Shown in pieces: positions 24,457-33,455 of a stretch of DNA of 38,769 nt. Both the position numbers and the translations under genes were made by a program. Under the pieces are notes generated by a model. The model did not search any database. It was given only the letters and a program-made list of their open reading frames with translations, and was not told the DNA's origin. The stretch comes from DATBFX01 sp036558305 (lineage in GTDB: Bacteria; Chloroflexota; Chloroflexia; Thermomicrobiales; UBA6265), in the NCBI GenBank assembly GCA_036558305.1, contig DATBFX010000323.1, positions 1-38,769 on the forward strand, in the 5' to 3' direction. Within the stretch, counting starts at the first letter, position 1, and each line of letters begins with the position of its first letter.

Positions 24457-25539
24457 TCAGGGAGCCTCACCTCCCAGGCACGGCACCAACCGCCGCGCGT
24501 TCTCGCGGTAGACGAGACGCAAGGCATCGTCCGGGAGATCGACGGCCGACATCCGCCAGCGCCCCTGCCGCCCGGCGTCGCCTGCCTGGTAGGAGAAATA
24601 CTCGTCGGCCGTCTCCAGGAAACGGAAATAGAGACGGTATCGCTCGACGGTCGGCGGGAAGACGTCGGTGCCGAAGAGAATCCGGTCGGGATGGCGCGTC
24701 ATCAGGTCGCGGGCGGCGCGCGGTTGCCGGCCCAACTCGTTGATCCGGGCGCCGATGTCGACGTGGAAATTCGGGTAGGTCGCGCACATCCGCGACACCC
24801 ATCGCAGATTCTCGGCGTAGCAGCCGACGTGGGCGCCGACGAAGGTCGTCGCCGGGTGGGACGCGACGATCGCCTCCAGGGCGTCGATCAGCCGTTGGAA
24901 GGAGGGGAACCGCGCGTCGCAGAAACCCCACTCGGGGTGCCGGAGCAACTCCTCGAGCCGCTCGTTGAAGCGGTCGATCGGTTGGAAGAAGGCGACCGGA
25001 TCGGCCGTGTGGATCAGGATCGGTAGACCCAATTCCCCCGCCGTCGCCCAGACGGGCGACAGGCGCGGATCGTCGGGCAGCAGGAGCTTGCCGTCGGGGT
25101 CTTCGAAGTGTAGGCCGAGATCCTTCCAGACCTTGAACCCCTTGGCGCCTGCGGCGGCGGACTGACGCAGACTCGCGACCAGACGCTCGGTAAACCCGAC
25201 CGAGACCGTCTCCCGCCAATCGACGTGGCAGAAGGTCGCGAAGCGACCGGGATGGGCGCGGTCGTAGCGGTCGAGGTTCGCCTCCAACTCGTCGCCCCAC
25301 CGGCCATCGAGGTTGACGATCCCCGTCACGTCGCACTCGTCCATCAGCGCGAGGAGTGCCGGAACGTCGCGGATCATCCACTCCCCGTCCGGCGACAACC
25401 AGCGCCCGAGGTGGTTGTGGGCGTCGATGACCGGGAAGCGCGGACGCGCGACCGCGTGCTCCGGCACCTCCAGGCACGAGCGCGGTTGGTAGTCTCGCAA
25501 GAGGATGTCGCGTAGCTCCTCCGTCCCGCCCGCCGTCAC
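24457..25539 (-). CDS. Amidohydrolase (Amidohydrolase_2 / TIM-barrel)
   Basis: GTG 25539 is preceded by GGGAGGG and overlaps the GH4 stop as GTGA; 360 residues. Motifs: VIDAHNHLG (His41 and His43), the central GAKGFKVWKDLGL, HTADPVAFF, FVGAHVGC, and the metal-ligand Asp in ILFGTDVFPP near the C-terminus, all as in PF04909 metal-dependent hydrolases or decarboxylases. In the cluster it probably cleaves or decarboxylates an intermediate released by the GH4 or PLP enzymes. The reaction cannot be named from sequence. Confidence 0.88.
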   Translation of the reverse strand: MTAGGTEELRDILLRDYQPRSCLEVPEHAVARPRFPVIDAHNHLGRWLSPDGEWMIRDVPALLALMDECDVTGIVNLDGRWGDELEANLDRYDRAHPGRFATFCHVDWRETVSVGFTERLVASLRQSAAAGAKGFKVWKDLGLHFEDPDGKLLLPDDPRLSPVWATAGELGLPILIHTADPVAFFQPIDRFNERLEELLRHPEWGFCDARFPSFQRLIDALEAIVASHPATTFVGAHVGCYAENLRWVSRMCATYPNFHVDIGARINELGRQPRAARDLMTRHPDRILFGTDVFPPTVERYRLYFRFLETADEYFSYQAGDAGRQGRWRMSAVDLPDDALRLVYRENARRLVPCLGGEAP

Positions 25540-26861
25540 CCCGCCCTCCCGGTCTGGAATTGCGGCAACCACCGCGCCTGCGCCGCGAGCATCTCCTCGA
25601 CCATCGCGTCGATCTGCGGCAGGGTGCAGACGGCGGCAGTCAGGGGATCGAGCATCACCGCGTGGTGGACGGCGTCGGTACAACCGGTCAGCGCCGCTTC
25701 GACGATCAACTCCTGGACGTTGACGTTGGTGCGGTTCAGCGCCGCCAATTGGGTCGGCAGTTTTCCAACGACGGTTGGCTGGATGCCGTTGCCGTCGACC
25801 AGGCACGGGACCTCGACACAGCAACCGGCCGGCAGATTCGCGATCAACCCGCGGTTCGGCACGTTGCCGTTGATGACGATCGGCGTGTTCGTCGCGATCG
25901 CCTCGATGATGTGGGAGCCGTATTCGTGGCTGCGCGCGGTCGGAATCGCCCGCTCGTGGACCTCCGGTTTGGCGAGCCGTTGCCGACAGGTTTGCAGATA
26001 ACCGCCCGTCCGGCCGAGACCGAACCAGGAGTTGCGCGGGTCGGTGAAGCGGGGGATCAACTCCTCCTCGATCATCCGCGCACTCTTGCGGAAGTACGGT
26101 GAGTATTCGCTGGCGTGGCTGCTCGATTCGGTCACGAAATACCCGAAGTGCTTCATCAGGTCGATCCGGACCGGTTCCTGTGCCTCGATTTCCGGTCGCT
26201 CGATCGCCTCCCGAATCAGCGGGTAGAGATCCTCCTCGTCCCGACGGAATTCGAGAAAGAACGCCTGGTGGTTGATCCCGGCGCAGCGGTAGTGAACCTC
26301 CTCGTAGGGCACCCCGATCCAGCCCGCCAGCATCTCGCTCGTCCCCTGGACGCTGTGGCAGAGGCCGACGTGGGGACGCCCGCTCCCGGCGGCGACGGCC
26401 CAGCAGTTGGCCGCCATCGGGTTGACGTAGTTGAGGAGCAATGCGTCCGACGCCACCTCGTCGAGGTCGCGGCAGAGATCGAGCAGCACCGGGATCGTCC
26501 GCAACGCCCGAAAGACACCGCCCGGACCGAGCGTGTCGCCGACGCACTGCTCGACGCCGTAGCGTTGGGGAATCTCGACGTCGAGCGCGTAGGCGTCGAG
26601 ACCGCCCTGCTGGAAGGTCGTGATCACGTAGTCGGCGCCGGTCACGGCCTCGCGCCGGTCGGTCGTGGCGAGGACGGTCGCGGCGACTCGGTGGGCGTCG
26701 ACGATCGCCTGGACGCCGTCCCGTGCCTGTTCCAACCGGGTCGGATCGATGTCCATCAGCGCGATCGTGCTGTCCGCCAGCGCCGGCGCCAGCAGGATGT
26801 CGGTGCAGAGGCGCCGGGTGAAGACGTAGCTGCCGGCGCCGATCAGGGCGATCTTCGTCAT
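25536..26861 (-). CDS. Glycoside hydrolase family 4 (alpha-galactosidase/alpha-glucosidase-like)
   Basis: ATG 26861 overlaps the stop of the SelA-like gene (ATGA); 441 residues. The N-terminal Rossmann motif KIALIGAGSYVF binds NAD. LGPGGVFRALRTIP, NYVNPMA, GLCHSVQGT (Cys168 and His169, metal ligands) and AGINHQAF (His198) are GH4 landmarks; the CHSV form fits the MelA-like branch (alpha-galactosidase or alpha-galacturonidase) rather than 6-phospho-glycosidases. GH4 enzymes use NAD and manganese in a redox-assisted glycosidic cleavage in the cytoplasm. Tight coupling with both neighbours makes it part of the same pathway. Confidence 0.9.
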   Translation of the reverse strand: MTKIALIGAGSYVFTRRLCTDILLAPALADSTIALMDIDPTRLEQARDGVQAIVDAHRVAATVLATTDRREAVTGADYVITTFQQGGLDAYALDVEIPQRYGVEQCVGDTLGPGGVFRALRTIPVLLDLCRDLDEVASDALLLNYVNPMAANCWAVAAGSGRPHVGLCHSVQGTSEMLAGWIGVPYEEVHYRCAGINHQAFFLEFRRDEEDLYPLIREAIERPEIEAQEPVRIDLMKHFGYFVTESSSHASEYSPYFRKSARMIEEELIPRFTDPRNSWFGLGRTGGYLQTCRQRLAKPEVHERAIPTARSHEYGSHIIEAIATNTPIVINGNVPNRGLIANLPAGCCVEVPCLVDGNGIQPTVVGKLPTQLAALNRTNVNVQELIVEAALTGCTDAVHHAVMLDPLTAAVCTLPQIDAMVEEMLAAQARWLPQFQTGRAG

Positions 26862-27991
26862 GCCGGTACCGCCGCGCCGACGAGGACCTCTTCCAACCGG
26901 TGCAAGACGATCTCCCCGTCGTCGCCGTCGAGGCAATTGGGTGTCAGCGAGAGGGTGTTGGGACCGGCCAGCGGGAAGGAGATCGCCGGATCGCCCTCCC
27001 AGAGCCGCTGCTTCACCTCCGCCCCGGTCAACCCGACGACGGCCGGATCGACGTCGATGAGGACGCGCGGCGTCGGTTGCCCTGCCTCGTCCGGGAACCC
27101 GCGGCGGGCGGTGAGTCCGGGGCGACCGTCGAAGCGGGCGATCCAGCGGCGAACGGTCTCCTCGTGTTCGGCCAGTTGCGCGGCGTGGTCCTGGTTGACG
27201 TAGAGTTCGACCGCGGCCAGCAGACCGACCATCTCTTCCTTGCCGACCTTCATCGGCCGCCCGAGGCGCTGGTTCGGCGCCCCGTGGGCGCGGATCGCCT
27301 CGATCAAATCGGCGCGACCGACGATCAGACCGCTCGCCTGCGGTCCCCGCAACGCCTTGCCGCCGCTGAAGACGGCGAGATCGGCGCCGAGATCGCGGGT
27401 GAATCGCCAGAGGTTCTCGACCGGCGGCAACTGCGCCGCGGCGTCGACCACGACCGGCACCCCGCGCTCGTGGGCAATCCGGATCGTCTCCTCCAGCGGC
27501 AGGGCGCCGGCTTGCAGGTGCGCGCCGGCGATGAAGAGCACCATCCCGGTCCGCTCGGTGAACGCCGCCTCCAGCTCCCAGGCGAACGTCTGCGAGACGT
27601 TGCCGACCTCGACGATCTTGCCGCCGGCGACCAGCACCGCCGGGTCGTAGGGGATGCGGTGCGCCCGGTGCATGATCACTTCGTTGCGCGGGGCGGGTTG
27701 CCCTTCGAGGCGGTGGGCGATCTCGCCCAGGTCGCCGCCGGTCGTGCAGGCGAGCGTCGCCAGCACCAGCCCCGCCGCGGCGCCGGTCGCGACGTAGGCC
27801 GCCTCGTTCCGCGTCAACTCGGCCAAGCGTTTCCCGACCGCGCGCTGCAACTCGAACATGTCGACGTAGCTCCCGGCCGCCTCGGACATCGCGTCGAGGA
27901 CCGGTTGCGGCATGAGCGACCCACCGAGTCTGGTCAACCGCGCGTCGACGTTGATGACCCGCCGGACACCGAGCGATTGGTAGATGGACAT
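26858..27991 (-). CDS. SelA/DgaE-like PLP-dependent enzyme
   Basis: ATG 27991; 377 residues. MSIYQSLGVRRVINVDARLTRLGGSLM is the usual opening of the SelA-like fold-type I group, and the PLP lysine is Lys212 in FSGGKALRGPQASG. The group includes selenocysteine synthase and D-glucosaminate-6-phosphate ammonia-lyase (DgaE). No selenocysteine genes are nearby, and coupling to a glycosidase favours an amino-sugar-acid ammonia-lyase or similar. Its stop overlaps the GH4 start by 4 bp. A palindromic repeat lies just upstream. Confidence 0.85.
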   Translation of the reverse strand: MSIYQSLGVRRVINVDARLTRLGGSLMPQPVLDAMSEAAGSYVDMFELQRAVGKRLAELTRNEAAYVATGAAAGLVLATLACTTGGDLGEIAHRLEGQPAPRNEVIMHRAHRIPYDPAVLVAGGKIVEVGNVSQTFAWELEAAFTERTGMVLFIAGAHLQAGALPLEETIRIAHERGVPVVVDAAAQLPPVENLWRFTRDLGADLAVFSGGKALRGPQASGLIVGRADLIEAIRAHGAPNQRLGRPMKVGKEEMVGLLAAVELYVNQDHAAQLAEHEETVRRWIARFDGRPGLTARRGFPDEAGQPTPRVLIDVDPAVVGLTGAEVKQRLWEGDPAISFPLAGPNTLSLTPNCLDGDDGEIVLHRLEEVLVGAAVPA

Positions 27992-27996
27992 TCGAC

Positions 27997-28037
27997 CCTC
28001 ACCCCCTACCCCCTCTCCCGGTGCGCGGGAGAGGGGG
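27997..28037. repeat. CCCTCTCCC-type hairpin repeat
   Basis: A lead CCCTCACCCC is followed by a 12-bp stem, 28009-28020 against 28026-28037, with loop GTGCG. It is nearly identical to 33298-33337 and related to the arms in the DUF2298 gene. It lies between the nitrilase stop and the SelA-like start. Confidence 0.85.
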
Positions 28038-28053
28038 AATGCGCGTTGCCGAA

Positions 28054-29049
28054 TCAGCGTCGTGCTTCATGGTACGGCTTCCCGGCCGCGTTGGTGCGCA
28101 GGAACGGCGGGACGGCGGTGGGGGCGGTCAGGGCGCCGTAGCGGTGGGGGCGGCGGAAGGCGTTGCCCCAGGTTTCGCGCTGGCGGTAGGCGCGAAGGGC
28201 GGCGAGGTCGAAGCCGGCGAGGAAGACGCCTTCGCCTTCGCCGGCTTCGATGACGAGCATGTCGCGGTCGCGGCCCTGGTCGTCGAAGGGTATCCCGTCG
28301 TAGGCGACCGAGTGGCCGTTTTGGTCGGGCGCGGCGTAGTTCGCCATCGCCACGCCGATCAGGTTTTCGCCGGCGCGGGTGCGGAACTGGGTCAGCCGGT
28401 TGAGCCCGAGGCCGCAGGCATTCGGTGTCAGCACGATCTCCGCCCCGTTGAGCATCAGGATCCGCGCACTCTCCGGAAACTCCCGGTCGTAGCAGATCAT
28501 CGCCCCGACCGCGACCTCCCCGACCGCCGTGTCGAGCCGGCAGACCGGAAATTCGTCGCCCGGAGTGAGCGACGCTTCGAAAGCATCGAAGTCGCAGGTG
28601 TGGACCTTGGCATAGGTGAGGACGATTTCGCCGTGGCGGTCGATCAGCGAGACGGTGTTGCGCGGTCCGCCCGGCCATCGCTCCAGATAGGTCACGGCGA
28701 TGGCCATGTTCAAGTCTCGCGCCAACTCCCGAAACGCAACGACGTACCGATCATCCGGCCCGACCGCCCGCTCCGCCCACGCCCGCCGCGCCTCGATCAA
28801 CGCCTCGTCCGCGAAGGGGTCCACCGAGGTGGAGTCCCACCGCTCCGGCGCCCGCCAGACGTTGCTGTCCGGTCCGCTCAGGTCGGGGCAAAACGACGTG
28901 TACCCGACGTTCCACATCTCCGGGAACAACGCGACGTCCGCCCCCATTGCCTTGGCGAGACGGCAAAACGCGATCCCCTTCGCCAGATTGGCGTCCTGGT
29001 GGAAGCCGTGGGAACACATTTGGAGCAATGCGACACGCAGTTTGGTCAC
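28054..29049 (-). CDS. Carbon-nitrogen hydrolase (nitrilase superfamily)
   Basis: GTG 29049 with AGGAAG upstream; 331 residues. The catalytic triad is visible: Glu44 (ALFPEMW), Lys148 (TYAKVHT) and Cys186 (GAMICYDREFPES). The superfamily hydrolyses amides, N-carbamoyl compounds or nitriles in the cytoplasm; the sequence looks like the amidase/carbamoylase side, not a true nitrilase. It lies 21 bp after the class III aminotransferase on the same strand, within the catabolic cluster. Confidence 0.92.
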   Translation of the reverse strand: MTKLRVALLQMCSHGFHQDANLAKGIAFCRLAKAMGADVALFPEMWNVGYTSFCPDLSGPDSNVWRAPERWDSTSVDPFADEALIEARRAWAERAVGPDDRYVVAFRELARDLNMAIAVTYLERWPGGPRNTVSLIDRHGEIVLTYAKVHTCDFDAFEASLTPGDEFPVCRLDTAVGEVAVGAMICYDREFPESARILMLNGAEIVLTPNACGLGLNRLTQFRTRAGENLIGVAMANYAAPDQNGHSVAYDGIPFDDQGRDRDMLVIEAGEGEGVFLAGFDLAALRAYRQRETWGNAFRRPHRYGALTAPTAVPPFLRTNAAGKPYHEARR

Positions 29050-29070
29050 CGCATTCTTCCTGTCGCGCCC

Positions 29071-30390
29071 CTACGACGTTCGAATCTCCTTCGCCACGTC
29101 TTCGACCACCGTCAATGTCTCGGCGAAATCGTCGGACATGTGGGCCAGGGAGAAACCGGCGTGACCCGGCGGTCCCTGGCGGGTGTAGCCGTGGAAGTAG
29201 ACGCCGCGTTCGACACAACCGAGGACGAAGCGGCGGTTGAGGTCGTGGTCGTGGCCGAGGGCGTCGGACCAGGTGCGGACCGGTTCCCGGATGCCGAAGT
29301 AGAGACCGAACCGCGCGCCCATCCCCTGGACACGGACGGGCAACCCGGTGCGGTCGAAAATCGCCTGGAGGTCGCGGTAGAAGGCGTCGCCGGTCGCGTT
29401 GATCCGGTCGTAGACACCCGGTTGCCCGAGTTCGTCGAGTGTCGCCAGCGCCGCCAGGACGCTCGGCAGGAACCCGGAATAGGTGCCGCTGTGGGCGACC
29501 GGACCGGTCGGCGCCAGGTGAAGCATCAAATCGGCGCGCCCGGAAACGGAGGAGAGCGGCAGACCGTTGGCGAGCGCCTTGGCATGGGTCGTCAGGTCGG
29601 GGGTGACGCCGTACTGCGCCTGCACCCCGCCGAGGTGGGTGCGGAAACCGGAGAGGACCTCGTCGAAGAAGAGGACGATACCGTGCTGGCGCGTCCGTTC
29701 CCGCAGCAGGTCGAGGAAACCGGGCGCCGGCGGGATGCAACCGGCGTTGTAGTGGATCGGTTCGCAGCAGACGGCGGCCAATTCGTCGCCGTCGCGGGCG
29801 ATCGCCCGCTCGAAGGCGTCGACGTCGTTCCAGGGGACCATCACGACGTCGTCCCCCATGCTCGCCGGGACGCCGCCGGAGGAGGGGACGACCGCGCTCT
29901 CCGCGACGGTCGGATCGTCCCGCTTGAACAGCCACGGTTCGGTCAGCCCGTGGAAGTGACCGTCGAATTTGAGGAATTTGGTCCGCCCGGTCGCCTGGCG
30001 GGCGATGCGGAGGGCGACCAGGGTCACCTCGCTGCCGACGCTCGAAAACCGGACGCGTTCGGCCGCCGGGATGATCTCGACCAGGGTCGCCGCCAATTGC
30101 TCGTGGTAGGGCGTCTCGGCGGCGGTGATGATGCCGAGCTCGACGCCTTCGAGGACGGCCGCCTTGACCGCCGGGTGGTCGTGCCCGAGGAGGGCGGAGC
30201 CGTTCGACATGTTGTAGTCGAGGTAGCGTTTGCCGTCGAGGTCATAAAGATAGGCGCCCTCACCCCGGCGGATGAAGAGCGGCCGGCCCAAGTAGGGGTG
30301 GAGCCGCATCGAGGCCGACACCCCCGACGCCAGGACGTCCTGCGCCCGCGCGAAGAGATCGGTCGGCTGGTCGATCGTCGAAACGGCCAT
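29071..30390 (-). CDS. Class III aminotransferase (glutamate-1-semialdehyde aminomutase-like)
   Basis: ATG 30390 with AGGAGAA seven bases upstream; 439 residues. It has the subgroup order: YLYDLDGKRYLDYNMSNGSA, the VGSEVTLVALRIARQATGR helix, FDEVLSGFR, and the PLP lysine Lys271 in HAKALANGLPLS. Similarity to HemL is general, but no haem genes are near; catabolic relatives transaminate amino ketones, amino acids or beta-amino acids. It is the first gene of the minus-strand cluster, with a good promoter about 45 bases upstream. Confidence 0.9.
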   Translation of the reverse strand: MAVSTIDQPTDLFARAQDVLASGVSASMRLHPYLGRPLFIRRGEGAYLYDLDGKRYLDYNMSNGSALLGHDHPAVKAAVLEGVELGIITAAETPYHEQLAATLVEIIPAAERVRFSSVGSEVTLVALRIARQATGRTKFLKFDGHFHGLTEPWLFKRDDPTVAESAVVPSSGGVPASMGDDVVMVPWNDVDAFERAIARDGDELAAVCCEPIHYNAGCIPPAPGFLDLLRERTRQHGIVLFFDEVLSGFRTHLGGVQAQYGVTPDLTTHAKALANGLPLSSVSGRADLMLHLAPTGPVAHSGTYSGFLPSVLAALATLDELGQPGVYDRINATGDAFYRDLQAIFDRTGLPVRVQGMGARFGLYFGIREPVRTWSDALGHDHDLNRRFVLGCVERGVYFHGYTRQGPPGHAGFSLAHMSDDFAETLTVVEDVAKEIRTS

Positions 30391-30435
30391 CGCGTCTTCT
30401 CCTGTCGCCGGTTTGCGTCGGGATACCACGGTACG

Positions 30436-30464
30436 ATCTTACGACGGCGATGGAAGCGTGTCAA
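30436..30464 (-). promoter_or_regulatory. Sigma70-type promoter of the seven-gene catabolic cluster
   Basis: On the minus strand a perfect TTGACA (30459-30464) is separated by exactly 17 bp from TAAGAT (30436-30441), four of six consensus bases. The first start codon (30390) lies about 45 bases downstream, and the ribosome site falls in between. It is the best promoter match I found in the window. Confidence 0.65.
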
Positions 30465-30503
30465 AAGGCGCACCACGGTTGCATTGTTCGAAACCGTGAA
30501 GCG

Positions 30504-31109
30504 TCAATCGACGATCGCGCCGTGGGCCCGGGCGAGGAGGACTGCTTGGGATAGGTCGAGACGTACCTGCCGCAGATCGAGCGCCGCCAGGTCGATGCCG
30601 TCGAGGATGGCGCCGCGCAGGTCGGCCCCGGCGAGTCGGGCCTTTTCCAGAACGGCCCGCGTCAGGTCGGCGTCGCGCAGATCGACCTTTTCCAGGTTGC
30701 ACTCGTAGAGATCGGCTTCGACGAGGCGGACTCCCCGCAGCTTTCTCCCCTTCAGGTCCTGAAACCGGAGGTGCACGTACGACCAATCGCCGCCTTTGAC
30801 GGTCAGTGCCGAGAGGTCGGCTTCATCGAAGAACGACCCGACGAGTTTGCAGCCGGCGAACTCGGCATTGAACAGTTTGGCCATCCGAAACGAGCAATTG
30901 GTGAACGCCGAATTGGTGTGGAGGCTCGCGTTGAGCTTGGCCGAACCGAAGTCGCACTCGACGAACCGGCAATCGGTCGTCGTCGCGTCGCCGAGATCGG
31001 CGCCGTGGAACGAGCAACGGGTGAACCGACAGGACCGCAAATCCACCTCGGCGAGGTCGGCGTAGGCAAACTGTTCGTCGGTGTGCTCGCGATCGATCCA
31101 GGTATCCAC
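30504..31109 (-). CDS. Pentapeptide-repeat protein
   Basis: GTG 31109 (AAGGGG upstream) gives 201 residues; GTG 31130, overlapping the DUF1003 stop, is an alternative start. Nearly the whole protein follows the A(D/N)LxX pentapeptide rule (FAYADLAEVDLRSCRFTRCS through LAGADLRGAILDGIDLAALD), forming a right-handed beta-helix. It resembles the Qnr/McbG-style pentapeptide proteins, some of which mimic DNA and protect gyrase, but most have no known role. It is coupled to the DUF1003 gene. Confidence 0.85.
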   Translation of the reverse strand: MDTWIDREHTDEQFAYADLAEVDLRSCRFTRCSFHGADLGDATTTDCRFVECDFGSAKLNASLHTNSAFTNCSFRMAKLFNAEFAGCKLVGSFFDEADLSALTVKGGDWSYVHLRFQDLKGRKLRGVRLVEADLYECNLEKVDLRDADLTRAVLEKARLAGADLRGAILDGIDLAALDLRQVRLDLSQAVLLARAHGAIVD

Positions 31110-31126
31110 TCCCGACCCCTTCCGGC

Positions 31127-31708
31127 TCACGCCGGTGGACACGTCACGCGATGAACCTCGACCGTCAGGGAGTCGAGGCGGCGCAGGATGGCCAATTGTT
31201 CGTGCTGCAATGCCAGGAGCAACTCCCACTGCTCGCCGGCCAGTTGGTCGAGACGGGCGTTGATCGCGGCAACCTCCGTCTCGGCGCGAAAGTTGATCTG
31301 GTAATCCTCTTCCGCGCGCAAGCGGTCTTTCGCCTCCTGCCGGTTTTGGCTCATCATGATGATCGGCGCCGCGTAGGCGGCCTGGAACGAGAGCGCCAGA
31401 TTCAACAGGATGAAGGGATACGGGTCCCAATGGTGACTCCAGCCGACCGCGTTGACGGTCACCCAGGCCGTCAGCAGGCACGTCTGGGTGATGATGAAGC
31501 GCCAGGAACCCATGTTCCGGGCGACGGCATCGGCGACCCGCTGACCGGTGGTGAGACGCTCGGTCGCCAACTCGTTGACGTTGTGCACGACGCGATGCCG
31601 ATGAACGATCGCTTCGATCGCGCGCTGCTCGCCGTGCGTCAGCAGATGCCACTCGTCTCGCAGGCCGTGGCCGTGGCCGTCTCGCATCTCCTCCTTCCGT
31701 TCATCCAT
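31127..31708 (-). CDS. DUF1003 membrane protein
   Basis: ATG 31708 with AAGGGAAG upstream; 193 residues. Two membrane helices (WRFIITQTCLLTAWVTVNAV and a second one within FILLNLALSFQAAYAAPII) are followed by MMSQNRQEAKDR and a cytoplasmic coiled-coil tail (about 130-185). The PYPFILLNLALS...APIIMMSQNRQ signature identifies DUF1003, a widespread inner-membrane family of unknown function, sometimes linked to cyclic nucleotide or metal responses. The downstream pentapeptide gene starts within or just after its stop. Confidence 0.9.
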   Translation of the reverse strand: MDERKEEMRDGHGHGLRDEWHLLTHGEQRAIEAIVHRHRVVHNVNELATERLTTGQRVADAVARNMGSWRFIITQTCLLTAWVTVNAVGWSHHWDPYPFILLNLALSFQAAYAAPIIMMSQNRQEAKDRLRAEEDYQINFRAETEVAAINARLDQLAGEQWELLLALQHEQLAILRRLDSLTVEVHRVTCPPA

Positions 31709-31922
31709 TCCTGCCGCTTCCCTTCTGTCGCGACGTCGATCCCACCGCCGAGCGGTGTGAAGCCTACGCCAGTGATCCGTGCCCGGCACGCCGGCGTAAT
31801 TTCGGCGACCGGTGGTGTGATCGCCACGACCCGGGCGCGTCGCGCATCCCGGTAGTACGATGCGGTCGAGAACCGGTTACCAATGGCGTCATTCGAGGTC
31901 AGAGAACGAAAGGGGGTAAAGC

Positions 31923-33293
31923 GTGTCGACCACTTCGGAGCAACTTGCCTCGGGGACCGCCTCGTTCCGACAGCGCCACCGCGGCGAAATTGTCCAACCC
32001 GGCGACGACGGGTACGACGCGGCGCGTGCCGTCTGGAACGGGATGATCGACCGGCGACCGGCACTGATCGCGCGCTGCGCCGACACCGTCGACGTCGCCG
32101 CCGCCGTCCGCTTTGCCGGCGAGCAGGGCTTGGGCGTGGCGGTCCGCGGCGGCGGGCACAACGCGGCCGGGTTGGCGGTGGCCGACGGCGCGCTGGTCGT
32201 CGATCTCTCGGCGATGAACGCGGTCGAGGTCGATCCGCGGCAGCGAACGGCGACGGCCGGCGGCGGCACGACCTGGGGTGTCTTCGACGCGGCGACGCAG
32301 GCGCACGGGTTGGCGACGACCGGCGGCGCGATCTCGACGACCGGGATCGCCGGCCTCACCCTCGGCGGCGGCATCGGTTGGTTGATGCGCTCCTACGGTC
32401 TGGCCTGCGACAACCTGATCGCCGCCGAGGTCGTCACCGCCGACGGCACCATCGTGACCACGAGCGAGGCGGAGAACCCGGACCTGCTCTGGGGGTTACG
32501 CGGCGGCGGCGGCAACTTCGGGGTGGTGACGAAGTTCACCTTCCGGCTCCATCCGGTCGACACCGTCCTCGCCGGTCTGATCGTCCACCCGATCGAGCGC
32601 GCGCCCGAGGTCTTGCGGTTCTACCGCGCGTACACGGCGTCGGCGCCGGATTCGGTCACCGCCTTCGCCGGGCTGCTCCACACGCCGGACGGGATGCCGG
32701 TCACCGCCGTCATCGTCTGCGCCACGGGTCCGCTCGCCGAGGCGGAGAAGGCGCTGAAACCGCTCCGCGAGTTCGGTCCGCCGCTCGCCGATGAGGTCGC
32801 GCCGATGCCGTACGCCGCGGTCCAGCAGATGCTCGACGCCGGGTTCCCGTCCGGTCTCCAGGTCTACTGGCGGTCGCACTTCCTGACCGACCTCGGCGAC
32901 GACGCGATCGCCAAACTCGCCGCCGGCTACGGCCAGGTCACCTCCCCGCTCTCCGCGGTCGTCGTCGAGCACCTCGGCGGCGCCGTGGCGCGGATCGACC
33001 GCAACGCGACGGCCTTCGACCACCGCGACGCCGAGTACAACCTCGCCATCATCGCCCGCTGGCCGGAGCCGGCGATGGCCGACGCCGGCATCGCCTGGAC
33101 CCGCCAACTCTACGACGCGATGACCCCGCACGCCCGCGGCGTCTACGTCAACTACCTTGGCGTCGGCGAGAGCCAGGACCGCGTCCGCGCCGCCTACGGC
33201 GACGAGAAGTACGCACGCCTGGTCGACCTGAAGAACCGCTACGACCCGACGAACGTCTTCCGGTACAACCAGAACATCAAGCCGAGCGTGTAG
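31923..33293 (+). CDS. FAD-linked oxidoreductase (berberine bridge enzyme type)
   Basis: GTG 31923 preceded by AAAGGGGG; 456 residues. An FAD-binding PP-loop domain (AVRGGGHNAAGLAV with His79, the flavin-linking histidine) is followed by LTLGGGIGWLMRSYGLACDN, a substrate domain, and the C-terminal BBE motif YDPTNVFRYNQNI. The position of the second flavin-linking cysteine in bicovalent enzymes appears to be Ile here (GGAIST), so the flavin is probably held by His79 only. No signal peptide. Substrates in bacteria are mostly sugars or secondary metabolites; no partner gene suggests which. Confidence 0.9.
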   Translation: MSTTSEQLASGTASFRQRHRGEIVQPGDDGYDAARAVWNGMIDRRPALIARCADTVDVAAAVRFAGEQGLGVAVRGGGHNAAGLAVADGALVVDLSAMNAVEVDPRQRTATAGGGTTWGVFDAATQAHGLATTGGAISTTGIAGLTLGGGIGWLMRSYGLACDNLIAAEVVTADGTIVTTSEAENPDLLWGLRGGGGNFGVVTKFTFRLHPVDTVLAGLIVHPIERAPEVLRFYRAYTASAPDSVTAFAGLLHTPDGMPVTAVIVCATGPLAEAEKALKPLREFGPPLADEVAPMPYAAVQQMLDAGFPSGLQVYWRSHFLTDLGDDAIAKLAAGYGQVTSPLSAVVVEHLGGAVARIDRNATAFDHRDAEYNLAIIARWPEPAMADAGIAWTRQLYDAMTPHARGVYVNYLGVGESQDRVRAAYGDEKYARLVDLKNRYDPTNVFRYNQNIKPSV

Positions 33294-33297
33294 GTAC

Positions 33298-33337
33298 CCT
33301 CACCCCTGCCCCCTCTCCCGGTGCGCGGGAGAGGGGG
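33298..33337. repeat. CCCTCTCCC-type hairpin repeat
   Basis: Second near-identical copy of the element at 27997-28037: stem 33309-33320 against 33326-33337 with loop GTGCG. It begins 5 bp after the oxidoreductase stop and may act as its 3' end structure. Confidence 0.85.
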
Positions 33338-33455
33338 GACGTTCTCGGGGCGATCGTCGTCGGTGGCATCGGCAATCATCCGCAGCGCGTTCACTGAGCC
33401 GAGCCGGATCTGAGGGCCACCGCCGCGTGCTATGCTCGCGTCGAGGAGACGGAGC

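Noticed and set aside
31131..31652. Long N-terminal extension of the pentapeptide-repeat gene
   Set aside because: It overlaps the DUF1003 gene in another frame and has no repeat pattern.
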